DNA from: Podospora bellae-mahoneyi
Taxonomy: Eukaryota; Ascomycota; Sordariomycetes; Sordariales; Podosporaceae
Assembly (NCBI RefSeq): GCF_035222275.1
Contig: NC_085881.1
Location: 3,224,001 to 3,288,000, forward strand
DNA length: 64,000 nt
Direction: 5' to 3'
Shown here in pieces: positions 44,967-55,309 of this stretch (the first letter of the stretch is position 1; each line of letters begins with the position of its first letter). The notes under the pieces were generated by a model. It saw only the letters and a list, made by a program, of their open reading frames with translations. It had not been told where the DNA came from and did not search any database. The position numbers and the translations under genes are program-made.

Positions 44967-46539
44967 ATGGCTGCCGACTTGAGCATGACCGTCCTTGCCA
45001 ACTGGATGCTTGCCAATATTAACTTCACTGCCGACTGTGAAACTGCGTCTAAGTTCGCCTCTAAGTACATAGAATACTGGAATGTCATTGTGAAGAGGGA
45101 TAAGTATGGATTGATGCTGAACTGGACCAGCATCAATTCACAGTTTACGGCGACCCGACGAGTTTCCCTACGGAGCTTTCAATAATGCTGTGCGCTCTGT
45201 GGCGCCCGATCCATTCTTGAAGTTGGCTGTAGAGACGGTCACCGACTGGGCGGATAGCTTGAACATCACCAGTTTTGAGACGCTTCAAGCATTGGAAGAT
45301 ATCGCCAACTGTTGCCGGAATGAATTCTGTTACAGTCTATCATGGGAGGGAAATCCTGACCTGGCTGGAATAAGGGCATGTGGTGCTTTTGCTTCATCCC
45401 ATCATGAATTTAAGAGACTGCTGAGACATTGAAGAGGAACTGGCGTAGGTTCTGACCTCTTACGTCATTCGAGTGCTCCTCGCTATAAATCATTTGTGTT
45501 GGACTTTTCTGGATGAGGCTTTCTTCTGACTCTGGTATGCTTTCTTTTGACCCCCGCTCTCAATACTCCCAATACAACAACACAAGACAGCCAAGAAGGT
45601 CGTCATCACTTCGGGAGAAGATCTTAAATGGTCTCCTCACAAGCATTGGGCTGTACTGGGACCCTGCATTCCTGTTCAGCTTCACCATTGTCATCCCGAC
45701 CATGATCTCAGACTTTAACCAGCCCTCTACCTACAACCGACGCATTGCACAGACGTCTATGGGCTTGAAATTTTCAACTGTCACCATCACCTGGCCGCTA
45801 TGCCGCCTTGTCTGCCGACACGCAAAAGCTCGAGGTTGGTTGCTGTTTGTCTTGGCTACAACGGAACTTTCAGTCACTATACTTTTGATGGCTCGGGATC
45901 GAGCGGGCACACGGCGCTCGCCCTTTGAAACGATCTGTCTTGGATTGGATAATGAGTGGGCTGAGAAGGACGAGTGTCGTTTGGGACTGACTTTGTTTGC
46001 TATTATTATTCCCCTGAGATATATCCTGGTGTCGCAGCTCTACGCGCTTGTACTCAGATACACCCTTGGATTGGATCTTTGGAGCGCTTTGGGACTCACC
46101 TGGGACTCAAAGCTTGTTCTGGGAGGGTGGTACATCTTTTTCATTTTGTCACTGTTTTTTAATCTCATAAATTATATTGACTCTCGCAATAGAGTTTCTA
46201 ACAGGGCTGGAAAGGCTTTTTTGGAGAACGGATGGGGATTCGGGCAGGTTATGGCGTTGTCAACTTGGATTCCAACAATTTTGGATTTCGTTCTGATTTT
46301 CGAGGGTGAGTACCTACCATCTATACAGATATGTGCATGGAAACTATACTAACGTATCCTCACTAGAGGACTTCAAAGCCTTAAAGTATCGTCTCCCTGG
46401 TGAAGTACAAATTCGACTTACTGAAGAGGATCAAGATGAAGCGGGGGCTACAGGAGGATATGGCTCGCAGAATGGAACGGAATTCAGGGTGATTATACAC
46501 GCGGAAGGTCTCGGCTACAGAAGATGCAACACCACTTGA
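44967..46539 (+). CDS. Array copy 2: cysteine-bearing N-terminus plus about seven membrane segments, unrecognised family
   Basis: This is the best-preserved member. It starts MAADLSMTVLANWMLANINF, then TADCETASKFASKYI. A conserved piece DEFPYGAFNNAVRSVAPDPF and the cysteine cluster ANCCRNEFCYSLSWEGNPDL follow. About seven hydrophobic segments come next, including LTSYVIRVLLAINHLCW, FLFSFTIVIPTMI, GWLLFVLATTELSVTILLM, LGLTLFAIIIPLRYILVSQ, WYIFFILSLFFNLINYI and WGFGQVMALSTWIPTILDF. Intron 46306-46366 (GTGAGT to ACTAG) is clear; a likely GC-AG intron lies at 45376-45448. Two +1 frame changes remain (near 45150 and near 45510). A 40-nt intron at 45108-45147 would repair the first, but copy 3 codes through the same place, so a 1-base insertion is more likely. 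The gene may be a recent pseudogene. Confidence 0.6.
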
Positions 46540-46894
46540 TGGGTGTCTCCTGTGAAAAGGTTTCAACATCTTCAAGACAAATGTAAGATCAATTGGCTGT
46601 GTGCTGGGAGTTGCATGGTGATCAGCGCTGAGTGACAGGCAGGTGAATCTGTATGATATAAGGGACTCGGCTTTTGTTAAGCCTGCCAGCATGCAAACAT
46701 GTTTGATAGCCAAGCATTGAAAGAGGCACAGCCTCTACAGTCATTGGATAAACATGCCGTCTTGGAATGTAGGTAGCTGATCTGGCATACAACTGGTTTG
46801 CTTCCGGTTTTGTTGCCTGCGTAACGAAAATAGAAGATATGTAGACCTATGTCATCGTCACTCATTGACCAAAAACGATAATGAAAAAAAAAAA
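46540..46894. other. Spacer between array copies 2 and 3
   Basis: No coding signal was found. An A-run directly precedes the copy 3 ATG at 46895. Confidence 0.4.
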
Positions 46895-47684
46895 ATGTTT
46901 GATTATTTGAACCCCGCCATTCTTACCAACTGGACGCTCGCCGATATCGACTTCACCGCCGACTGCGAGAGCGCGGCCGAATTTGCGGCGATATATATCA
47001 TCAAATGGGATTACTCTGGATCAAAGTACGAGAGAGATGATTGGAATGGGAGCAGCTCCCTATTCACGAAGCATGACGAGTTTCCATACGGGGCGCTTAT
47101 CAACGCCGCACATACTGTCGCCCCAACCCCGTTTCTTAATCTCTCTCGGGGCACAAATCCTCAACTGGGCATATGGCCTGAACAGCAGTAGTCGCGAAAA
47201 CTACAAAGTCGTGTACCTGATATGAGATGATTGTCAGACGACTTTCTGTCGTAACTTGTCCTGGAAGGGTAATCCCGAGTTGGCCGGAATAGGGGGTAAG
47301 GGGTCTCTACCTGACAGAATGCAGATTTGCAATGACCTAAAAGCTGGCAACAGGTTCTCACTTCATACATTATCCAAGTATCGCTTGCAACAGTATTTGT
47401 TGTGACACTGGCGCCGTTACAACTATCAAAGTACTGGGCGAAGAGGAACCATAGCAATCCGACACCACTCTCGCCGACTTCCGGCAAGACACGCAACTTG
47501 GATTCCAACATTTCTGGATTTCAACCTGATATTCAAAGGTAAAATTCCACCAAGAGATAATTTCTTTTTTTTTTTTTCTTTTTTTTTTTCATGAAAGCCT
47601 GGACTAACTGGGTGGCTTGGACTGGTAGGGAACCTCAGGGCTCTAGTGTACCGACTCCCACTTGGAGTAAGTATTCAAGTTTGA
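46895..47684 (+). pseudogene. Array copy 3: truncated paralogue lacking its central membrane region
   Basis: The first 90 codons are open and match the family: MFDYLNPAILTNWTLADIDF, TADCESAAEFAAIYI, then DEFPYGALINAAHTVAPTPF. The frame then fails. Recognisable remnants follow: NLSWKGNPELAGIG around 47255-47300, LTSYIIQVSLATVFVVTLAP near 47355, and then directly TWIPTFLDFNLIFK (47496-47538), a regular intron 47539-47628 and NLRALVYRLPLGVSIQ. Compared with copy 2, roughly 230 codons covering membrane segments 2-6 are missing. This is a deletion-bearing relic of a host gene; the surviving intron at the same place and phase as in copy 2 confirms common descent. Confidence 0.75.
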
Positions 47685-48247
47685 TGGCCAGAAGGATCAC
47701 ACCGGGTCAACCGTGGCATTGCTGGAGACAAATTTGGACAAAAACGGGGCTCCCTGGAAAAGAAGAAACTCGGTATGATTTCTGGTGAAAAGGGCGGGGC
47801 TCGCAACGGTGAGCGGTGCGAAATATCTACGCTTTGTTACAAAACGCGGGCCTGCAAAAAGTACAGGTACCTGTTAGGACACGACAAAAATACTGAAATT
47901 GCCATTTCTCCCTGCCAACTTCCGAGGCTATCACCTATCTCTAAGCCCAGAGTCGAGTCTATGGTGCCAGTCATACGTCTCTGGCCTATTCGAGTCTTCA
48001 CGTTGGAAAATCCACCATCGTGAAACTGACAGCAGAGAGCTTGAAACATACCCGATAGCAGCAGGACGTGACGGCTCCCTGAAGGGACGGACAGACGTAG
48101 CCACACAGATAAAGTCGTCTAGTGCCTATGGCGGGATGATCTTGCCCCTCTGGCCAGATATCTTGGTAGAACCTTCGTCGGTGCTTTTTGACTACCTCGA
48201 TTAGGAAAGGCCTGACTCTGAGGTGAACACCGCTCTCGATTGTGACC
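47685..48247. other. Intergenic at the right end of the array
   Basis: No match to the array family or to any other family was seen here. Confidence 0.35.
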
Positions 48248-49532
48248 CTAGACAGTTGGCGATTGCAAGCCAGAAGTCCGACTGCAAGCGACCTTGTGTG
48301 TTTGAAACTGGTTTGATTCAGGTTTGGCGTCTACATGGGTGATATGGTAGACCATCCTCTCGACCACGCGGTGAAAGCAAAGGACTGCTTGATGAATATT
48401 GTCATCAAACCTCTTGCAAGCTTCTTCCACGGTCATGGCAGGAGTGTATGACAATGCAATGTCCCCGAGGTCCGCTAGTAATGCAAAATGGTGCATCACA
48501 AATGAAGTCTCGTACGCGGAAGCGGCAAGTTGAAGTGGTGACTAACCTGGTTTTGGTTCGACCCGAGGAATGTCAATATAAGCTTCGAGGCAAAGATCTG
48601 TCAGATCTGCGCCTTGTTTTCCGTAGTGAGCAGCGATGGCCGTGAAGTGCTCAATGTCTATCATGCATGCAACCACAAAGTCTTTGAGATAGAACTCCTT
48701 GACCTCCAGTCTGTTGTGCAGCATCTGCCGCTTCATCAGGGAGATACTATCCGTGGTGATTTCGGGCAGTTCGCCATTCTGTATCATTCGTTTGACGCTT
48801 GGGAAACGCAGGTGGAACCCCTTGAGGAAGCTCGCTGAATGATGGTCTTTCCAGGACTTGAAGTTGGGGCTCAGAAATTTCCCGGTGGAGGTGTCATGCC
48901 GGTATCCGTCGTCATACATGAGGCAATAGGATGCAGGGACGCCAACACTGGCGAACACCGCAATACCGCTGTCGTCCAACCTTGGGTCCATACTGCCGCA
49001 ATTGAGACCTTCTACCGTGACAAACACTGTTAGTTAAGACTTGTTTGATGGGAATAACAAGGGAAAAGGCAAAAGCCTCACCAATGAACTGGTAACTTGT
49101 ACCAGGTTTGTTTGATAGTTGGATTGGTGTCAAGTTGGACTTTCGGGATTCCAAAAGAAAAGAAAACAAACAGGGTCAGTTTAAATACATCTGTAAAACC
49201 ATGATGAATTAAACCTTAATTCTTGAAGAGAAAAGTCTTCATGGCACCCACCTGGGGTTGGGCGCCGTCACTTTTCAAACCATCCTGCTGCTGCAAGCTC
49301 ACAAGCGCCACTGGAAAACCTAAATGTGAGTTCAAGATATCAACTGCATACCGGCCATGATCGGCGTGGCCACTTGAAACTAAACTCAATGTTTCCTTGA
49401 GAGCTCTTATGTACCTCGGAAAATACACAGATAAGAAAAGATTGATCGAATGTGCTGATTCTAAGTGGATAATACTTTTAGGAGCTCTATAGAGTTCTCG
49501 TATTCTTCTTTGGAGCAGATTTTCATAATGAA
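48248..49532 (-). CDS. Orphan multi-exon gene, 5' part unresolved
   Basis: I do not recognise this protein. Four exons on the minus strand join in phase: 49532-49252, 49139-49082, 49026-48547 and 48474-48248. All three introns have standard ends (GTGGGT, GTGAGG with TAACAG, GTTAGT with TACTAG). The product piece has about 348 residues: NLLQRRIRELYRAPKSIIHL first, then LNCGSMDPRLDDSGIAVFAS, SYCLMYDDGYRHDTS, and finally ALSYTPAMTVEEACKRFDDN. No membrane segment or signal peptide appears in it. Exon 49532 starts in phase 1 and so needs an upstream exon. Upstream, 49997-49600 holds coding-like pieces (NITDKPSLFDVKTILSGNEL; DANLMDLKESWWDVRTWRVL) in two frames that I could not join with a standard intron. 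Confidence 0.55.
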
Positions 49533-50969
49533 CTGTCAATGAACGAGAAGTTTATAGGCGGGGTTTTCAATAATTGTCCTAATTATCCTGATTTCTAAAT
49601 ACACTTACAGTCAATACTCTCCAAGTCCTGACATCCCACCAGCTTTCTTTCAAGTCCATCAAGTTGGCGTCAAGAATATCCCCATTTTAGCCATCGACAG
49701 CTCTGCGCTTCTCCTTAGATCTACGGGACTGAATTCTGTGAGCTGTGATCTGACTCCTGCGAGCTGGGCCGTGACTGTGAACCAGAGCTCGTTTCCGGAT
49801 AGGATAGTCTTCACGTCAAAAAGCGATGGTTTGTCAGTGATATTTTGATTCCTTTTGCATTTTCGCACCGATACACGTGAGTAAGGTAGATAGACTTACC
49901 CCCAAGGTTCAAATTGGTCACGTGCGCCGCTAGACACGAGGGCACATAAAAGTTTATCAGTGTACCCTTATCTACCATCTGACAAAGTGATATCAAGATA
50001 TTTGCTCAGGATACCTGACGAATTCCCAAACCATGACAGCAATGACTGAGGTTACATGCTCTAGCTTGGCCCACAATGACACATGAGCCTGCAAACACAA
50101 TCAACCTGGACAGCCCGATCCGATCTATTACCCGCTTGATGTTCCCTTCGAATTATGGCTCCTTCTTCAGACTTTAGAATCTCATTGGCAGCCAAGATCT
50201 GATGATTCTCACGGCCCGAAGCGTGTCTGGTGGAAAGCCGACACCGACACGCCATCCGGGTAAGAGGTGTCTAGTTCCCTTCCATTCATTCCATTCCCCA
50301 CATTCAACATGATATATGTCGTTTTCTGTTTGGACTGACTGACCCAAGATCATGTGAGTCTGGGGTGGGTCAGCTACCACCGACCTGCGTTGGCACCATG
50401 ACACGTTGGGCACCAAGCATGCAAACCCGAGCCGAAGCAGGTCTAGGAGCATGCAAAGGTTTTATGAGGCGGCCCCGATAGGTTGAAAGTCAGATCTGAG
50501 CTTTCTTGTCATTTGGTATGAGCCAGAGCGATCAAGATTGTTGGGTGACAGCAGCCGGTCTGGTGCCGACTGTCGAGTGGTGTGTCATGGCCCCGCTTGC
50601 AACGACAGCGCTCATATGGTGAGGGGCCTCTCTTCAGGCAGCCCATATGGTTGAAGTAAACAGCATTGCCACTCCGCTCGTTGCATCTTCGGATGAGGTT
50701 GGCCGCTTTGCGCTACCCGCTAGACCGCCGTTGTTCCCCTGTGCGGCTCTTTCTGTCAGTCCACTGGTACTTAATAGGTTGACCCACAGCTATGCAGGTG
50801 TCTCTGACTTCCCTTCATTCACCTTCCCATACTCCGGGAGTCAGAACCTCCTTGTAATCAAAGTAAACCGTAAGCAATTTGTTCGTACCATGGTGTAACC
50901 CTTCTCTGATGTCCTTCAACGAACATAGGTAGCCATTACCAATGACACGGGCTGCTCACTGAACCGATA
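49533..50969. other. Remnants of the orphan gene 5' half, then intergenic
   Basis: The part 49533-50000 carries the coding-like minus-strand pieces described for the orphan gene, with a frame change near 49686 where a run of four G/C bases lies. From 50000 to 50969 no coding segment is supported; it should include the promoter of the proline-rich gene at 50970. Confidence 0.4.
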
Positions 50970-52339
50970 ATGGCTTCCAAACCAAGAGAATACAACATCC
51001 CAGCACACCCCAATCGGGATTTCTGGTCGTCACTATGGCCGACATCCTCCTCTCCTCCCGCGAAAGCCACGACAGTCGAGCCTACGCCGACCTATAGCGT
51101 CCCCAAGGGTTCTCGTCGTGCAAAGACGCCCGTCATATCCGAAGAGCCATCGAAATCAAAAAAATCAAAACCTACAAGGACAAAGTCAAAGTCAAAGTCA
51201 AAGAAAAGCTCAACATCAAAGGGTCCCGGGTCATGGTCGGAATGGTACCTCAGCGAGGACAACGAGTACTTTTGGCGTGCGAGAAAACTTCCAAATGGTA
51301 TGTCCGCATATCACCCCCCTTTTCCCGTCCCAATCCACTGACGTCAAAACCCTCACGTCCAGATCAATGGGACTACGAAAAACAACCCAAACCAGAACCA
51401 CCTCAACCCGAGATCCAACCCCTCCCACATCCTCACCTGGAGCCAATAACCCAGCAAACTCAGTCAAAAACATCACCAGAACCCGAAATCAAACTACTCC
51501 CTCACCCTCACCTAGAAACAATATCCCAACAAACCCAACCCATCACCACCATCACCCCCCAACCAGACCCCCAACCACTCCCACACCCCCACATGCAACC
51601 AATATCCCAACCCAGCTCCCCCAAGATAACAATAGAAGACGCAACCCCCTTATCCACTTCTTCCTCTTCATCCCCCTCCCCATCGCGAACCCCCTCTCCC
51701 CAATCCAACACCCACCTCAAACCCCACCCCTCCCCCGCCCTCAAATCCTACCGCTCCGGCCGATCAGCCTTCACAAACCCCAAATCCTCCTATCCCACCA
51801 TCATCACAAAGTCCACAGGCCGCCCAACAGAAGCAATCACCACCTCCAACCCCAGCCCTCGAACCTCCGGCCTCGCCCTCACAAGAATAGAATCCATCTC
51901 CCCCATCCGGAAACCTTCCCCTTTATCCAAACCCCCCAAGACAGCCTCCCAGCAACAACCAGCACCCAAACCCCCAAAAGTCGTCAACCCCCCTGCTAAA
52001 AAATCTTCGTCGCCAAAAAGGCCGATCGGGCCGGTAATGTGGCTTTTTACCGAGGGTAGGTCGAGAAAGGGGAAGTCATTAGCTTCGCCGCCGCCACCCG
52101 CGGGAGGGGGAAAGGAAGGAGGGGATGGGGGGGTGGTCATCACCAAGAACAAGGGGACTGGCGTCTCGAATAGTGAGCTGGCAAAAAAGAAGAAGATGTT
52201 GGATAGGAAGATTAGAGAGGGGAAGGTGGTGGATACAAAGGTTGACAGTAAAAAGAGGATAAGGGCTTGGTTGGGCGGGGTGGAGGGGGAGGAGGAGCTG
52301 ATTCCTTTGGATGGGGAGGGGTTTCCTGTTTATCGGTAG
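50970..52339 (+). CDS. Proline-rich protein of unknown function with charged C-terminus
   Basis: Exons 50970-51297 and 51363-52339 (intron GTATGT to GTCCAG, phase 1) give 434 residues. The N-terminus MASKPREYNIPAHPNRDFWS is followed by a Lys/Ser tract and the segment WSEWYLSEDNEYFWRARKLP, which reads across the intron into NDQWDYE and looks like the conserved part. A three-fold repeat around LPHPHLEPITQQTQ (about 28 residues each, imperfect) follows, then a Pro/Ser-rich region. The last 90 residues are basic and probably helical (ELAKKKKMLDRKIREGKVVD) and end GEGFPVYR. There is no membrane segment. A function is not suggested. Confidence 0.75.
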
Positions 52340-52759
52340 GGAAATGGGGATGGTGGGTTGTCTCGGGGAAAGGTGGAAAGTGGTGCTGGATAGGTACCAG
52401 GTGTCGTTCGCTTAAAAGGGTCCAAGTGGTTTCTTTTATCTGTTTTGATGGTGGATAGCGCTGACCTGATCAGAGAAACAGGTTCAGCGGGTGGTTTTGA
52501 ATGTTGTCATTCGTTTTGCTGTAGGAGCGATTTCTTTTGTTTGGGAGGTTTGGATGATACCCCTTGTTGATGATGGTTTTGCATTCTTCGAGCATAGGCC
52601 AGGCAATGGCACTGTTGACATACCCTAATATAACAAATCAATATTCTAAACAATAGTCGTGAGCGTGACGCCAGTTTAGTAATTCCCCTCTGTGAACTCC
52701 AGCGCAGCCCACCTCCAAGTCTATACACCAATATACACCTCTATCCCACCTCCCAGCAC
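52340..52759. other. Convergent intergenic region
   Basis: This lies between the 3' ends of the proline-rich gene and the PAF-AH-like gene; no feature was seen. Confidence 0.4.
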
Positions 52760-54407
52760 CTACAATTTCTCCCCACCCGTGACCCCATTCTCCTTCATTT
52801 TATCCTCTTCCCCAACCCCAGGCTCCATCTCCCCACCCATCCCCTTCTCCTCCCTCCTCGACTCCTCCACCTCCTCCTCACCCCTCTCCTCCCTCCTCAT
52901 CTCAATCTCACTCGGATACACCCTCCTCCCCATCCCCACCACATCAACCCACCTCCACTTCGCCACCTCCACCCCCCTCCCCAGCACATCCCCCCTCTCC
53001 CTCTCCAACCTCGACTCCCCAACCACAACCCCATTCCCCCTCAAAAACTGCACCACAGCCCTCACATTCAAACTCAACACCACCTCGGGCGTCTCCGACC
53101 CGAAAGCCTTTTTCGTCAACCAAGGAAACAAAACCGCAAAATCCGACTGACTCAAATGTGCAGATTTCTCTACATAAAACAAATACGGCGCCGGGTGGTC
53201 AGGCGTCTCCTTCACAACCTCCGCGGTCGGATCAGCAGACAAAACCTTCGCCGTGCGGTGCAGGTGCGTCCCCCATTTGAAAAACTGATCTGATTCCACC
53301 GCGAGAATCTTCGACATCTTTTGCTGCTCTTGAGGCACAGAATAGCACGGCAGCGGGAGACGATACAGCTTGTCGGACGCGGCCGATAAAAGAGGGAAAC
53401 ACCACATATCCAGCAAGACAGCCGGGTTCTGACCGTTGATTTGTGACATGATAGCCGAGCCAGGCCGCGGGGTGAATAACCTGCCCTCCTCAAAAGACTC
53501 CAGAGCAGGATGGGACGAATAGAAGACTGATTTGAGGAACTGGACCATGGTCGAGGAACCAAACGAGTGGCCCGCAAAGATCACTTTGCCGGGGTCCAAG
53601 ATGTCGAGTTTGTTGTGCAAGGCAAAGAGGGCCGAAACAGGGGTGCTGGCGTTGAGGTTGGAGGCGATGACTTTGTTGTCGTTGCGGTCGATGGCGAGGA
53701 TGGCTTCAAAGATCATATCGAGTTCCCAGAGGCGGATGCGGAGTTGGGAGTCGCGCTGGGCCCAGATCTCAGGGGTTTGGTTGTGCGGGATTCGTAGGTA
53801 GGCGAGGGGGGTGGCTTTTTGGGGGGTTTGGGGATCGCGGATGAGGGTGAGAGCTGCGCTCTGGTCACGATGTTCGGGGCAGATGACGACTATCCCGTGG
53901 GAGGCTAGGGAGCCGGCGAGATGGCTGTAGGCATTGCGGTTACCTCCTAGGCCGTGTGAAAATATCATGGTTGGCCATCTTGAGCTGGAATGCTCAGCTG
54001 GGGGAGACAGCAAAGGAGCATTCTTGATGGCTGGGATGGTGGTCCAGTGAAGATGTCGGGGTAGAAATCTGTTCAAGGGTTTAGTAATATTTCCACATGC
54101 AACCTTTCAAAAGAACTTACGAGAGAACAGAGGCAGTTTTCGAGCCGAGGCCCAGAAACTGGGCATAGGCCTCTATGTGAAGCCTTTGAGGCGCGGGAAG
54201 CCAACTGATGTATTTTCCCTGAGCCTCAGCTACCGTCGGGTAAAATATTCTGAATAGAACTGTGTGAACGTCTGCGGCACCTTCTGGTTTTTTGCCGGCT
54301 GGCAGCTTCGATATGGGAATTTCGACATCTACAGTGCCGACCCTGTAGGCGCCGGTGTACTCGGGAAACCCGGGAACAGGGTTGAGAAGGGAAGACAAGA
54401 GCGACAT
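52760..54407 (-). CDS. Platelet-activating factor acetylhydrolase-like esterase (fungal PAF-AH/PLA2G7 type)
   Basis: It is a serine esterase of the alpha/beta-hydrolase fold that should cleave short or oxidised sn-2 acyl groups from phospholipids. Exons 54407-54121 and 54068-52760 (intron 54069-54120, GTAAGT to AACAG, phase 2) give 531 residues. Seen in order: GAYRVGTVDVEIPI, VLFRIFYPTVA, the oxyanion-hole region WPTMIFSHGLGGNRNAYSHL, GIVVICPEHRDQSA, and the nucleophile elbow GHSFGSST with Ser264. The late Asp and His are probably in LLDMWCFPLL and EKSAHLSQSDFAVLFP. The C-terminal 90 residues are charged and of low complexity. No signal peptide is evident, so the protein is probably intracellular. 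It is divergent from the aminopeptidase gene. Confidence 0.9.
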
Positions 54408-55309
54408 TCTATGGTGTGTTCAGAGAATCGTTAGGTGAGAAGCGAAGAGTTGCGCCACGGCCAGCTGGCTGAAAGACTGTATTTGGCTATTGAATACCAG
54501 AAAAGTACAGAGTTAACGTCTAGAAATTCTATACCGAGCAAGAACCTAGGTAGGCAGGTGGCAGTGCAGTTGCGAGGTCTGAGGGTGTAATCGTCATGCT
54601 CAGCCGAGGCAAGGCAAGTGAGCGTTTGCCTTGCAAAGAGAGAGCCAATCAACGGAGACTAGACGTGATAAATCAAAACACTACGAGTTTGAAGCTGTTG
54701 AGCAAGACTCACTGTGACGGTGAAACAGGAGAGAAGTTCGACATGCTAAGAATCTGATCCTCTTCAAGATTCCCATCGGTACCGTGCCCCCACACCTTCC
54801 ACAAGTGACGACAGCAAGCTGCGCGCCAAGAGATCTTGCATCCATTGGGAATCTTGGCAAGCTCGAGGTGGATGTCTTTCTCCCCTTGCTGAACCGCTTG
54901 GAGACGGCCACGAGGAAGCGGTGGGCGATTCGACGAGTCTGAACTCGAGAGGAACTGTACAACTCATTGCTATTACCAATAGATAGATTGCTGAAGAGGT
55001 CATGTGTGCTCTCAAGATCACTGCGGCAGGTCCCGAGGACAGCTGCCAGGCACCCGATTGTCGCCAAAGCAACGGCAGTTTGTGGCAGCGTACCGCTGCG
55101 ATAAGATAAGGGACCAGGCACGAGGCCACCCGCCGCCGCCGCCGCCGCCGCCGCCCGGACATGGATCGGATAAGCCACCCGCCAGATCAACCTTAAGCTC
55201 GGCCGCAACCAGTCATCCTGTTGCCCTCCCTCAACTACTTTCACCACTTCCGCCACAAGCTCAACTTTCATTCATCCTCACCCTCCTCGATTGCGCTATC
55301 ACCGTCACC
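54408..55309. promoter_or_regulatory. Divergent promoter region, PAF-AH-like and aminopeptidase genes
   Basis: This 902-base region lies between divergent starts. It includes a (GCC)n-type run at about 55126-55155 within the probable aminopeptidase leader. No coding segment is supported. Confidence 0.45.

Noticed and set aside
45108-45147. 40-nt intron in array copy 2 that would repair its first frame change
   Set aside because: Ends and phase fit, but the same stretch is coding in copy 3 and the alignment there points to a one-base insertion; also very short for this genome. Kept only as an alternative.
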